Assembly: GCF_028858725.1 (NCBI RefSeq)
Contig: NC_084760.1
Span: 78,498,367-78,562,366, forward strand
Length of the DNA stretch: 64,000 bases
Reading direction: 5' to 3'
Origin: Colius striatus
Taxonomy: Eukaryota > Chordata > Aves > Coliiformes > Coliidae
This document shows, piece after piece, positions 39,301 to 60,330 of the stretch. The notes beneath the pieces were generated by a model that was not told the origin of the DNA, searched no databases, and saw only the letters and a program-made list of their open reading frames with translations. Positions within the stretch are counted from its first letter, which is position 1. Every line of letters starts with the position of its first letter. Both the position numbers and the translations under genes were made by a program.

Positions 39301-40607
39301 GCCAACTGCATGCCAGCAGCCTGTTGGAAAGGGAAGGATTGGAGCAGGGATCAAAGAGTTTCCAACAACAGCAATTCCCATCTGTGAAATGCACCCCAGA
39401 GCAGGAGCTACAAACCCATCTGCTTCATGAGGTTTGGGACTCTGTGCGCGTGCAGACTGCTGGCACCTTGCCCATGGAGATGCGGGCCCCTCTCTAGTGA
39501 TGCCGAACAGAAATTGGTTCCCCAGTCCCTATGAGCTTCCTTCCCACAGTCAAAAAGGGCACACCTGGCTGTCCTCCCAGCAGACACCAAATCTGAGTGC
39601 AGCTGAGGAAAATGTAAGTCATGGCACAGATTTCCTTGGGGACAGTGATTGCAGAGACAGATGGCACCCACACAGTCCACACCACTGACTAGCAATGGCA
39701 ATGGGATGTTGTTTAACTGGAGCAAGAGGCGCATTCCTTCGCCCACGCTTCCCTTGTTGCATTATTAAGGAGTAATTTAATTGGAGTGACACGTTTCTGG
39801 AAGGCTCAGGCAGCCAGCGTAAAATATCCTTGAAATTTCTAAATTTAATAGGCATTAGTTCCTGAGCTTAGAAAAATCCTGCATCCTAACACATCTTCTT
39901 AAGGGACAAAAAAGCAACAGACCGCTACGAACCACTGATTGCTTCAGAACAAAACACTCAGTTTTGATCACACTTGGCGTATTAGACAAAATAAAGCTGA
40001 ATCCAATGTTTTATACTGTTTTATATATATCTATATACACCTGATGCTACAAAATCCAATTTTATATTTAGGCTACAAATACCAGCACAAGGATAGGTAT
40101 CTATGGTCATCTGATTTAAAATGCAGCTGCTGGCAAAATTTTTCCAGAAATTAAATGCAAATTTACCGCATGGGTAACAACTAAAACCATGTTTAACCAG
40201 GAGTGAAAAGGCCATTTTCTGCAACTACCAGAGGCAGAAGTGTGAGACTCTTTCTGGCTTGATGCATTATGGAAAGTGAATGAATACTGCTAATATGACC
40301 TAGTGCTTTATGTCTGCTTGGAATAGATATGAATACCTCTGCATGGTGTAAGATACAGGGTTTCTGGAGAATAAACTTATTGATATCCCAGTAAAGTCAC
40401 CACCTCTGCTTTACTTGCCATCTTCTTAAAAGCCTTCCTGCTTCTTTCAACCATTTTGTCACATCAGAAATGTCCCTGTACCAGAAATGTCCCGCTCTCC
40501 AACATGGCCTAATAGTAGAGCATCCTGAAACCTACAGGAATAACAGAGGGCGACTCTCTTATATTAGAGCAGATATTTTTGTCTCTTGCCCTCGGAAGAA
40601 GGAGGGG

Positions 40608-40765
40608 TGAGTGGTTAGGGCAGTGTGTTATAATTAGGACTTCTGGGTTCTCCCTCTGATGGTGACACAGAACGCAATCTTGCTTCAGTTTCCAAATGAC
40701 ATATGCATTGTACAAATTTATTTCTCCCACCTCGGGGGAGATCCTGTGCTCTTTGTAATACATTA
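40608..40765 (+). mobile_element. MIR-like tRNA-derived SINE (old)
   Basis: The segment begins GTGAGTGGTTAGGGCAGTGT and continues with AATTAGGACTTCTGGGTTCT. This follows the tRNA-related head and core of amniote MIR elements (usual forms GTGGTTAGAGCAGTG and GGAGTTCTGGGTTC). A degenerate TTCAGTTTCCAAATG and a TTTGTAATACATTATC near the end resemble the MIR 3' part. Divergence is high, consistent with an ancient insertion. Confidence 0.55.
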
Positions 40766-41174
40766 TCAGCCAAGGTCTGGGATTCCTCAGGCTCGAGGGT
40801 TGAAACTTGCCCTGTGCCTGTTTCTGGAATGGCTGGGAAGCTATGCAACTTGCATTCGGGCAGACCTGGGTACAGGATTTCTTTGTGACTCCTTAGCTCA
40901 AGAACAATGTAGCCAGTGATATGTTTGGCAGTGTTGTCTCCATGACACAGAACACATGCTGCCAGGATTATTATCAAAGATGTCTGATACAAAAACCCCT
41001 ACTTCTGTCTCACCAGTAGCTACTGAATGTGCTGATGGAGGATAAATTGCAGGTGGGTCCCATGGTGTGGGTGGCTCCATTGGAGTGGCAGCAGTCCACT
41101 TCCCAAGGGTTAGTCCTGGCAGCCAGCAAGCCCAAAATGGGCACACTGAAAGAAGCTGCTCCTCGAGTCTGTGA

Positions 41175-41310
41175 GTGTGCTATGGAACTCCTTGCCACAG
41201 GATGCACGTAGCATCTACAAGTCCAAAGTGAACACAAATTCAAAAGCGAATGGACAAATTCCCTGGAGAAGAAGCCACTGAGATCTATTAAATACAAAGA
41301 TGTAAACTCG
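41175..41310 (+). mobile_element. Old CR1-type LINE 3' fragment
   Basis: The sequence around TATGGAACTCCTTGCCACAG, followed by CAAAAGCGAATGGACAAATT, resembles the 3' region of older avian/reptilian CR1 elements (usual form GGAACTCCCTGCCACAAGATG...AAAAGGGATTGGACAA). Only about 130 bp is recognisable. It lies just upstream of the younger CR1. Confidence 0.4.
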
Positions 41311-41379
41311 TATCAATGGTTTTTTTCCCCTCCACCATTCTACTTCGCTCTTGTTGGGTGATGTTCCTATCTTTGAGAG

Positions 41380-41702
41380 AGAACTAGAGTTGTTCCTGGA
41401 GGGTGATGATCCTACAGGCACCTTTTTGTCTAACTCCAGTGACAGGACAAGGGGTAATGGAAAAAAAATGGAGCACAGAAAATTCTATTTAAACATAAGG
41501 AAAAACTATTTCACTGTTCAGGTGAGGCAGTCCTGGCACAGGCTGCCCAGACGAGTTGTGGAGTCTCTTTCTTCAGAGGTCTTCAAAACCTGCCTGGACA
41601 TGTTCCTGTGCGACCTGATCTAGGTGGACCTGCTTCTGTAGGAGGGTTGGACTGGATGATCTCTGGGGGTCCCTTCCAACCCCTACCATTCTGTGATTCT
41701 GT
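41380..41702 (+). mobile_element. CR1 LINE 3' end, plus orientation
   Basis: About 320 bp matches the 3' end of the CR1 in NFKBIE intron 1: GACAGGACAAGGGGTAATGG, then GGCACAGGCTGCCCAG, TTCAAAACCTGCCTGGACATG, and a terminal GGGTTGGACTGGATGATCTC ... CCATTCTGTGATTCTGTG. Shared diagnostic wording indicates the same subfamily. It is severely 5'-truncated and non-coding. Confidence 0.9.
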
Positions 41703-43002
41703 GTAGCTGAGGGAGCTTCTTCCTGTAGTCCCTAGCACTATGGAAAGCAGAAATGTGTATACAGACTCAAATTATTTGCTACTATCTGGTAGTGTGCATG
41801 CAGTAGCATAGAGTGCTGCTGCAGAAATGCTGGCAGCTCTGGGCTTGTACCTCTTTGCCTTTCTCCACCATAGTACACACATGCCTTGGAGGCATGGGAT
41901 CCATCACGTGAGGATGGGCCTGAAACCCTGAGTGCCAAAGCTTGCCTAGGGGATTGGGCAGGGGGTGCCTGAGCAGTAGGCAGTGAAATTCAGAGCAGGC
42001 TGCTCCAGCTTGCTGCTGTTCCCATGGAAACAGGGGAAAGGCAAGAGGAAACATATCCCCAGTCTCTTTGGAAAATCAGCTCCTTCCTCAGCACACTTAT
42101 TCCTACAAGAAGCAGCGGCTGGCATTTCCCCTCTGATGTGCCTCCCTGAGTGAGACCATCAGGCCTATGTACTCTTCCTCCTCCATCCCAGGCAACAGAG
42201 TGGGAAAGAGCAAGCCACTCATCCCAAAAGCAACGCTGAGCCTCAGAGCTCAGAAAAGGTGAAGCAATTTCCAGCAAATTCCAGGGCTCATGCTTTTCCC
42301 CAGTTTGGATCTGGGGAAGTACCTGCAGAGACACCTGATTTCCAAGACTGTAAAGGAAGCTGGGCTTTACCTGCAATGTCTGGACCTCGATGGATCTGGA
42401 CCCTTCCTGAGCTCTGCTTGTGTGTATCCACTGAGGATGCGACTGTGAGTTTAGATTGAGGGTCCAAGGAGACTTTACCATTTGTCCCTTCAACCAATCA
42501 GGCTAGGTCTATGGGTGAAATATGCTGCAGTCAGCTCTGTGCTAGCTAGCTGAGAATCCTTCGGTTGGTGGAGATCATAGGACACTGCCTCAACTCTGTT
42601 TTTCCCTCGAGTGCTGGCATTAATGCTGACGGTCAGCCTCATCCCCTCCCCAGACCTGCTGGGGCTGCCCACTGATCAGAAAAACAACGATAGCTCACGC
42701 AAAATGCTCCTGGTCCTCCTCCGAGCTCTCGCGCCTCATCTCGAGGGGAGGAAAACCCACGGCCCTCCTCACCTCCCCATCGGCAGCCGCCTCGACCAGC
42801 CCGGCGCCCCCTCGGTGGCGCTGGGAGCGGGAGCCCTCACCTGGACGGCAACTCCGCTCCCGGCGTGGCTCCCGCGGGGCGGCCGCCCCGGTCCGTGTCT
42901 CACCACCCGCCACCTCCCCGGCTCCTCAAGGTCATCCGCAGCCCCGCTCGTGCGGGCGCAGATCCCGCCGCGCCTCTACCCCACCCCACCCCACCCCATC
43001 TC

Positions 43003-43090
43003 CATCCCATCCCACCCCATCCCATCCCATCCCATCCCATCCCATCCCATCCCATCCCATCCCATCCCATCCCATCCCATCCCATCCCGT
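43003..43090 (+). repeat. (CCCAT)n pentanucleotide array
   Basis: About 14 perfect CCCAT units (43016-43085) plus degenerate flanking CCCAC/CCCAT units. It lies about 320-400 bp upstream of the TMEM151B ATG. The minus strand is (ATGGG)n with regularly spaced GGG runs, a pattern able to form G-quadruplexes. Confidence 0.95.
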
Positions 43091-43403
43091 CCGTCCCCGC
43101 CCGCCTCCGCCGTGGCCCTCCCACCGCGGCTCTGCCCGCCCTCCGGCGCGCCGGGCGCGGGCTCGGGCGCGGGCGCGGGGCTGCGCTGCGGCGGGGCCGG
43201 GCCCGGGGCCGGCGGGCGCCTCAGCGCTGTGGCCGTGCGGCGGCCGTGGCCGGGTCGCGCTGGGGGCCATGCGGCCGCGCCGCCCGCCCGCCGCGCCGCC
43301 CCGCCGGCCGCCCGGAGAGCCGCGGGGCAGCGCCCGGCGGCGGGCGGGATAATGCGGCTGCCCGGCCCGCAGGCACCGCCAACGGGGTGCCCCCGCCGCC
43401 GCC

Positions 43404-51871
<8,468 letters not shown>

Positions 51872-51935
51872 AAGCAGAGGGCGGTGAGACCTCCTCGTCT
51901 GTTGCCTGGCCCGAGGCAGCACGGGATTTGGGGAG

Positions 51936-52030
51936 AGGAGAGGAGAGGAGAGGAGAGGAGAGGAGAGGAGAGGAGAGGAGAGGAGAGGAGAGGAGAGGAG
52001 AGGAGAGGAGAGGAGAGGAGAGGAGAGGAG
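51936..52030 (+). repeat. (AGGAG)19 pentanucleotide array
   Basis: Nineteen near-perfect AGGAG units over 95 bp, beginning 65 bp after the TMEM151B stop and so probably in its 3'UTR. It is a purine-only tract on the transcript strand. Confidence 0.96.
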
Positions 52031-55000
52031 GGGGATGGCCCAGGAGGACATCAGGATGGAGTGGACACAGCATCTTACTCCGGCAGCCAGTGAAAGCTCC
52101 CCCAGCCGTGGCTCTGACCTCCTGGAGGGGTGAGTGCTCATGCTCCCCCTGACATGGCACAGAACTCTAGATCGACTACTACATGCAAAAAAACCCCCCG
52201 AAACTCAATCAACAAACCCAACAGAACCAACCCCAAAACCGTAATTCATGGCATCAAAGTCCAAAAGCGGGAATGAAAAGACAGGCCTGATGCACAGAGG
52301 GGGTGCTTTGGCTCCCAGCCCTAGCTCCAGGCTGGTTTGTGCTCCAAGGAACCAGCAGCCACCAGAAAGCTCTCTGCTGCACTTCTGCCCACCCCACTGC
52401 CCATGTTGGAGTGAGACCCCTTACAGGGGGGAGAGGAATGGACCCCTCGGGAGCAACACGTAACTGCCAGTGCCTAAAGGTCTGGGGCATCCAGGCAGGT
52501 GGAGCTGAGCAGCAGGTTAGAGCAAAGGCTGAAAGCCATGAATCCAGCTCTTCCCCTTCCTTCCGACCATTCCCCACCCTCCCCACTTCTTTTTTTTAGA
52601 CGGTGCTCCGACTGTTACTGTGTTCTCACTGCTGGGAATGGCAATGCCTGCAGAAGATCCAGGCTTGGCTCCTTAGGAGGCTTCAACACACCAGCTGTGA
52701 GAGTAAGCATCTCCTAGGTAAAGGGCTTTCTGCTTGGCATTGCAGCAGGCAGGCAGCACTGGGGAAGGGATGAGTGTGCAAGCCCAGATCCACTTGCTGG
52801 AGGAGGGCTCAGCTGGAAAGAGAAAAAGGGAGGCCCCTGGTGAGCCTGGGAAGTGGGAGAGGATGGCACTGGGACAGGCATCGTGGTAATAGGTGGCATG
52901 TCAAATAGCCCAGGTCCCTTCCTGGCTTTGAAGTGAGTCCTAATCAGTTTAGACAAGCATCAAGGAAGGCTCTGGTAGGTTCAGCTGCGATTCACTTATC
53001 GGTGATAGAGCAGCAGGTTGGTGCATGTCTGTAGGAGTGAATTTAGCATGAGGTCAGGCAGGGCTCTGGCTGCAGACTCCGAGCTGCAAGCTTCTAGCAG
53101 CCTGGTTTTGACAGAGAGTTATGAGGGCCTGGGAGGTGCAAGAACATGCTGGAGTGTCGGGAACCTGGGCTGAGGGAAACAAGGAGCAAAAGGATTCCCT
53201 TTCTGTGGGGCCCCACTGCAGAAAGCACAGGTGGGAGACAGGGAGGCATCTGCTGTGTTGCATGATGGAGGCTAAGCACACATTGTAGAGAAACCTGCTT
53301 AAAACCAAGTGGTTTGCACTACAGAGGCTTTTGCAGAGAGGCTGTGAGAAGTGAGGTGGCTTCTGAGTAGCCTGTTAGCCCCTGGGTTCCTCTGCCTTAC
53401 TCTTGTCAGGGTAGGTTGGCCTGCTCTGAGCTTTGTGCTGCTCCTTCTGTCCTGCTGGGAAGGATCTGGCTGATGTTGGGCAAGGAACCTTTGTATCACT
53501 GAAGCTGCATCAGTGGCTTCAACATGCAGGCTACCCAGCTTTTCCTCCTCCATCAACACATCCCCAAACCTTTCACATTTCACTTTTCTGTTCTCAGAAA
53601 AGCTGTCTCCTTTACAGTCAGCTCTTTGGAGGAGTGCATACCAAATCAGCCATCGGTTTCTCCAGACAGCACTGACAAACAAAGGCAGCAGGTCTTGGGT
53701 GATACGAGCAAGTCCATTAGTACCTGGACACTTGAGCTTGGTGTCTGCCTCCCCACATTCATTGCAGAAGGGCAAGATGGAACAGCAAAGAGTGAGGCGT
53801 TATGTTTAGTCCAGCCCATCCCAACTGTTAATGAAGGGTGTTTCTCTAATGTTGCTGTACTGCTTCACCTCTCAGGCCTTGAGGAGGCTGCAAACGCATC
53901 CTTCTACCACATCAGTTCTTGTTTTTGAAAGCCATCTCTCTCTGGCAAGCCTGGAGCGCTCAAGTGCCTGCGGGTGTTGTAAGGCGCTGATTGAGTATGC
54001 CCCCAGAGCAGTCTGTTCTTCCGCTCTGTGTGTCCTGTGTGCCCTTGTGCCCTGGTCAATGTCTCTTGCCCTTCAAGTCAGTTTGTCCTCCTGGATCTCA
54101 GGTGCTAGACTCCACACACTGGTGGTTTGAACAGAAAGGCCCTTAAGATCTGCCTCTTACCATTCTGTCTTGTCATCTGCCCTCACTCTCCCTATCAGAA
54201 CTAGATATTAGCTTAAATATGAAGGTCCCTTTGAGAACAGAGAAGCCTCTGATGTGGGCACATCCCTTTCTGCATTTTGTTCTTGTTATCATTGGCACAG
54301 ATTCAGACCAGGTGAAAGCTACAGCCCTTTTAGCTGCCCTGGTATTTCCTTGCTTAGTGATGACATTTGGCTTGCTGTGTGCTTGTGCTTCTCTCTCCAA
54401 GGGCCTAATGTAAGCCAAGGGCAATGCAGAGGATGCTCATGACTCTGGGGAGGTAATGATGTGTGCTTGTGTGTCCCAGTGAATCAGGAGACGTTCAGTC
54501 AGCAGAGCTGCAATGGGTCATTAGTGAGGAATGTGGTCCGCTTGTCTCTCCCAACATGTTTCTCTTTGAAATCTCCTACACATTGCTTAAATTAGTCTGT
54601 GGTGGTTTGTCTTTCTGGCTCTAGCCTCCAAGGTGCCTTGGGCAGATGGACATATCTAAGATTTGGCAGGCCTTTTAGCTCCCTGGGGCAAAGACAGTCC
54701 TGAGAATAGGGACAGAATAGTGGGGTCTCTGTGCTCCTGTCCTTTAATACCTGCAACAGAGTTCTGCTTTCAGGCACCTCGTCCTTGTCTCTTTCTGGGC
54801 CTTTTGGTGAGATTGCCTCAACTTGTACCTCTAGCCACATTTTCACCCACGAAATCTTATTCTGAAGGTGATCTGTCTAGGTGGACATGTGTATCTTTGA
54901 GGCATGGCTGCCGCTCTGGCCAGCAGGATCCATGCAGCCTTGCTGAACGCCTTTCCCATGCAATAGGCTAGAGACTTTCTGGACCTGTCTCAGGCTCAGG

Positions 55001-57954
55001 AAGGAGGGGTGGCATTCTTGAGCATGGGAGGGGAGCAGGACTGGGTAGGAAGGATAGGAGCTGCCTGGTACCTTGGCAGAGGCATGGTGGAGGTGAAGAG
55101 GACAGGCTGGGGTCATGCTCCCTCTCCTTGTCCCTGCTCGCAGTGGCAGGGCAGTGGGTCTAGCCAGGCAGGAAGGTTCATGATAGACAACTGGGTTCCC
55201 TTCCCACTCATAGTGTGGGATGCAGCCAGCAGAAAGGCTGTGTGTATAGGTTCCCTCCCAAGTGCTGGTGAGGGCCTTAGTGCCCTGGGCAAAGGGCACA
55301 CAGCCTGTCTCTGGTAGAGTGGTCCCATCTCTGTGCCACACAGACATCCACCCACCACAGCTCCAGGCTGAGCAACAGTCAGGCGTCTGCTCTTGCTACA
55401 GACTCATGTCTGCTCTCCGCTGTGTCTCTGTTGGTGATGACGATTCCTTTGGCAGCTCATTCCATGGCCCAGTCTGCTCCTCTCATGATAGCCTGCTCCC
55501 TTATATCTAACCTCAATTCTGCGTGCTGTATCTTAATCCCATTACTTCTCCTCCATTGACTGCAGAGTCTAATTGGCTCTATTCCTTTTCCCCATGGCCT
55601 TCTCATCACAAGCAGTTGTTATCTGATCTGTGCAGCTTTCCCTTCACCAATCCCAGGGTCTTCTGTCCCCCAGGATCTCACTGGGCAAACCCCAGCTTGC
55701 CTGGGGTGCAGATGTTTTCCCTGTGTAGTGAGTCTCTCCTTCCTGCTCTGAGCCCAGCCTGGGCAAGACGAGAGGGCCAAGGCACGAGCAGTGCCTTGGT
55801 CTGTCACGGTGGCTGTGTCCTCGTTTCTGGTGCAGAACATCTCTTCAAAGTTAGAGAAGTACACAGAGCTGCTGGCCCCTTACACTGAGGAAAGCAGGAC
55901 AGCCTGCATCACCCTCTGGGAAGGTGAAAGCTGGGTGCTTGCCAGTACAAAGGGGCAAGAACTGGAGGATCTCTGCAGTCCGAGGGCTTTATTTTTTCCC
56001 ATACGTCATTCCTGTGCTGCAGCTTTCCATGGGCCGGGAGTCAGGCTCAGCTCTGCACTTGTCAGCAGGCTTTCCTTGCACGCTGAGGCGAGGCAGGCAG
56101 GAGTGCTGTCACCTTCTCTTCCTGGCCCTTCTTGGCACTGATACATCTCTAGAAGAGAGCTAGTCCTTACTGCTGCAAGGCTGGACAAAAAGTTTGGGCT
56201 ATTTGGTGTTTCCTATTGCTGCCAGTGTTGCTGCCAGGTACTTAAAAGCTCTGCAGCTATCCTGAGCTAGATAAAGAGAACGAGTGTGTGAGCAGCTCTG
56301 GATTAGCTGATCTTCAAGACACATCACTGCCCATCTTTCAGCACACACTGAAAGCTTCCCAGATAGTGCCCAGCACTTTGCTTGTGCAGAATCAGGCCAG
56401 CATGGTGGTACTTCTAGAGGCTGCTATGTGTCATGCAGGCCACACCAAAGAGGGAGATATCAGAGTTGAGCTACCGTAGGGGCATTTGTTAGGACAGCTA
56501 ATCTGAGCTTGTGGCCAAGGCCAAGCCTTCCAGGGTCATGCATGGGGCAAATAATCAGGATAAGTGCTGGGGAAGCTGCTGTTCTTCTGATGCCAGACAA
56601 CCCCCCCCCTTGCCTTTCCCTATAAAATGCACATGTTACAGACCCAGCCCATCCCCGCTGTCCTCGTTGTCTCTCCCCTCCAGACACTGCAGACCTGTGT
56701 AATGACTGGTGGAGAGGGGACTGCAGGAAGAGATTTATTAGGTGGAAGTTGAAGAAAGTTAGTAGGATCTGGTGCTGGTAAAACAGTGCTGGCTGTGTAG
56801 CCTGTGGGAAGAATAATACCTTTTAAGCTTTTTTTCCAGCCTTTCCAACCATGGCTTCAGTACTGCTGTCTAACATCACTAGGGTGCTGCCTTATGTTTA
56901 GCAGGGTACAGCCTTGCTGCAGGATGCCCGTGCTCTGCTGCAGTGGCTGTAGAGCGTGGGCTTGAGGTATTGCACCAACTCCAAGAGGTTGTGTCACCAA
57001 AGAGCTGTAAGGCTTGGTTTGTGATATGTGCTTCTAATCGCATTTCATTCACATTCAGTGGTTAAAATACGGTCTGTACAAATGTGATCTGCATCCAGAT
57101 CATGTCAGAAACAAGACGTGGTTTAACTGTTAGATCTGTTTGGTAAAGCTGCCTCCCGTGATGCATGTGGGCCTAGAGTCTGCCCTGCGCCGGGTGCCTC
57201 TGGGGAACAAAGGCTGGTTCGTGGGACCTGGGAGCCCAGTGGGGACTTGAGACTGAGCCCCGTGGGCAGTCTGGAAAAAAAGGGAGAGGGGCTTAGTTAA
57301 CATTTCAGGTAGAAATTATCGGGCTATGCTCAATCCTACTGTAATCTTATTGAAGCTGGTGGTACTGTAGCAATATGAGCTTGGCTTAACAACTCCTCAG
57401 AGTGGTCTGTCCTTGAGCCCAGACAAATTGATCTGTCACAGCGTTGCTTTGATGCACAGGGTTCCTATTGAGACTTTGCCAACATGAATGAATGTTGAAT
57501 ATCTACTGTCTCTCCAAGCAGTGGGTTGAATTGTTCTGCTCTACTGCCTCCACCACAGCTGCTCCACCAAGGGAAACCTTATGCCCATGGATGTGACCTC
57601 ATCAGCTCCCTCAAAAGCAAGCTAACAAGCAAATTGACCTCACCACACTGGCAGAGGAGCCTTCTCCCACAGGACTGTAGCTGTTCTGCACACAACAGAA
57701 AAAAAGAGGAAAAGAGGTCCCAAGGACAGAAATGAACCTGCAAGGCATTTGGCCTCCCTTTCTCCTTCCCTCCTCACCTCGTCTTTCTGTCCTGGGGAGG
57801 GACAGCTTCTTTGTGGAGTTCAGCAAGCTACTCTTCCTGCAGCTCATAAACAGGCTCTACTAACAGGTACATCATCCACCTATGCAATAGTTCCAGAAGC
57901 TGGCGAGTTTTCAGGAGCCCGTTACAATGTGCAGCATGGCCACCCAGCACTGAG

Positions 57955-57960
57955 AATAAA
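57955..57960 (+). terminator. Candidate internal poly(A) signal (AATAAA)
   Basis: AATAAA about 6.1 kb after the TMEM151B stop, followed by GTGGCTGCTTG and GTGGGTTTTATT within 40 bp. A plausible intermediate 3' end if the long UTR model is right. Confidence 0.3.
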
Positions 57961-60324
57961 AGCACAGTGGCTGCTTGAAAGCTGAGTGGGTTTTATTCCT
58001 CCTCCTCCCCCGAGGAAGACTGTTTCTATTCGTTTGGAGAAATGAAGTTTGTGAGAGATAGGTGCCCATCCTGAACCCTCCCCAGTGCTCTGAACTTTGG
58101 GAATGGGTGGATCACCTACTGTGATTATACTTTAGCGGATTATGTAGAGCAAAGTAACTTCACACACAGACACATGAGGTTCTTTCACTCTCCCATCAGC
58201 ACAAGCTGCTTCTGCAATCTTAGCTACTCACATTAGTGAAAGAAAAAGCCTAGCTAGAATGTGGTGAGATGACTTAGTACTTTCTATCAGTCCCGTGGTC
58301 CCAGCATCCATTAGCAGCACCATCAGCTGCCATGCCATGATTTTGGACTTTGGATGGCAGCCCATGAATCAGTCTGGGTAAAAACGTTTGGAAAAACCTA
58401 AGCCCAAGTCTTACATGTGTCTCCTGAAGCAGATGCAGAGAAAGGACCAGCTGAAAGCAGATGTCACCTCCTGCCCAGCCCAGCCAGAAGCTGGTGGGAT
58501 CTGTGCTGCATCTGCCCTCCTGGGGAGAGCCTGTCCTCTGCAGGGGCCGAGCAGAGGGGGTGAAGGCAAGGGCACGCCTGATGCAGCAGCATGCACAGCA
58601 CCGTTCAGGCAGCTGGGGCAAAAGGAGCAGCAACCAGAGTCCAGAAGAACAGGATTTCACTTTGGAAACGCCAGTGGCTTTTTCAAACTGAAACAAGACT
58701 ACAAGGCTGTGACAGTTGTGAGAAGTGTTTCAGATTGCTGGTCCTTGCTTTAAAAAAAAGGTAATTTTTGACAATGAGATGGATTTAAGTACTCCACTGC
58801 AATCAGCTCTGTTAGAAACATGTGGTGCTGGTGGAGAACTGCTGAGAAAAGATCGAGAGGGGGGCCCTGTGGCTTGGCAGTGGGGCAAGCTGATGGGGAA
58901 CGGTGGCTGGGCTTGGGAGCCTTCCCCTATCCCTGGAGGGGTGACCTGGCCAAACCCCCACCCATGTGTGCCTGGCAGGGTGGGCTTCTGCCTGCTTGTG
59001 TGCATGGCCAGGACCCTTGGCCTCACAGAGGGTCAGGGTGATTGTGGCTTTCGTCTGGTATCACCCAGCTGTCGTTGCAGCAAGGGCTTTCCAGGGTGAC
59101 AGAGCTTTGCTTGTTCCTCGCAAGAAGAAACTCCTGACCTGGTTTTTGTGAGGAGATGGTGTGAAATGTCACATTTGCTGCAGCGAGTGGCAGGGAGCAG
59201 GGATAAAAGCGTGGAGCAAGCTGTGTTTGAGAACAGGCTCATCCCTTGCTGGCTGCTTGACATGGGAGTGCTGCTGGATCTGCTCCCTGGCCAACACTCT
59301 CTAGCTCTTCTCACCCTCCACAAACCCGATGTGCAAACTGTCATTCCTCCGACAGCTAGCTGAGCTCCTCCTAGGCCCTGCATTTGCATCATTTGGGCCC
59401 TCTCCCTGCTAGGTGCCATGGGCCAGCTGTGCAACACCAGCAGCCATGTGATGACCTCCAGCGTGCTGATGGCCAGATCTCACCATACCCACCGGTTTGC
59501 CTGCACACAGCCTCCCAGCAGTGCTCCTTGCCCTGGCCTGCTTCCTGCTTGCTTGGTGGAGAGACAGCCCAGCCTGCACAGCATTGTAGCACACCCAGGC
59601 CTGCCTTTTCCATCACTTTATGCTTTCCCAGAGAAATTTCCCAGCACTTCTCTCAGCTGTTGTAGGCAGATTAAGTTCAACAGAACAAAGTTGGAAAACA
59701 GAAGGCTTTGACATTTTGGTGGTCCTGATCTCTAGAGCCCTGGTGCTGTCCCTGGGGAGAAGAGGCGGGACAACTGTCGTGGCAGTGCGGGACCAGGGGA
59801 CGGCATCGTGGCGAAAGCAATGTGTATTCTGGAGGGAGTCTAAGAACATGGGCTCTCTGCTTCACTGGGACAGAGGGCAGCTTTGCAGTGGGCTGGCCAA
59901 GGTGCAGCTGATGGAGGAGCTAGCTGAGAAGGGCAGGATAGTATGCGAATGCTCTGCAAGATATGTGGGGAGGAGAGCTGGTAAAAGGCTTTGCAGATGT
60001 CGTGGGTTTCATGGGAGGCATCAGGCCAGATGGGGCAGGAGGCTGCTGTGCTGGAGCAGCGGTGCTGCGAGGTAGGGAAGAAGGACAGGTGGGAAATGGA
60101 AGGAGCAGGGAGAAGCCCAGGATCAAAGTGGGCTTTCAAATTGTCCCATGCATGCTCTGGCTCCAGAGACAGGCAGAAGGCCTTTCCAAGCTGAGGTGCC
60201 CAGGCCGAGCCTCACTGCCTTGTCAGAGCAGCAACGATTCCCCCAAGCCCAGCACTGACAGCTTGAGCACGTGTCGCCCAACCACAATGGCTGATACAGC
60301 CACAAGGTGTAAATGTCACTAATG

Positions 60325-60330
60325 AATAAA
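60325..60330 (+). terminator. Candidate internal poly(A) signal (AATAAA)
   Basis: AATAAA followed by TTGCCTTGTGCCTTGG. It is preceded by a GTGTAAATG context. Usage is unknown. Confidence 0.3.

Larger units (their letters stand above)
33500..42700. other. Intergenic region between NFKBIE and TMEM151B promoters
   Basis: About 9 kb between two divergent promoters. No coding exon can be supported on either strand. It contains a MIR-like SINE (about 40608), an old CR1 fragment (about 41175), a younger CR1 3' end (41380-41702) and AT-rich patches at 35640-35830 and 39740-40160. The rest is unique sequence. Confidence 0.7.

Noticed and set aside
42695-42913. 72-codon minus-strand frame (MAGGETRTG...) divergent from TMEM151B
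   Set aside because: It has no recognisable similarity and no splice context that leads to a gene. It is probably chance in CpG-rich DNA.
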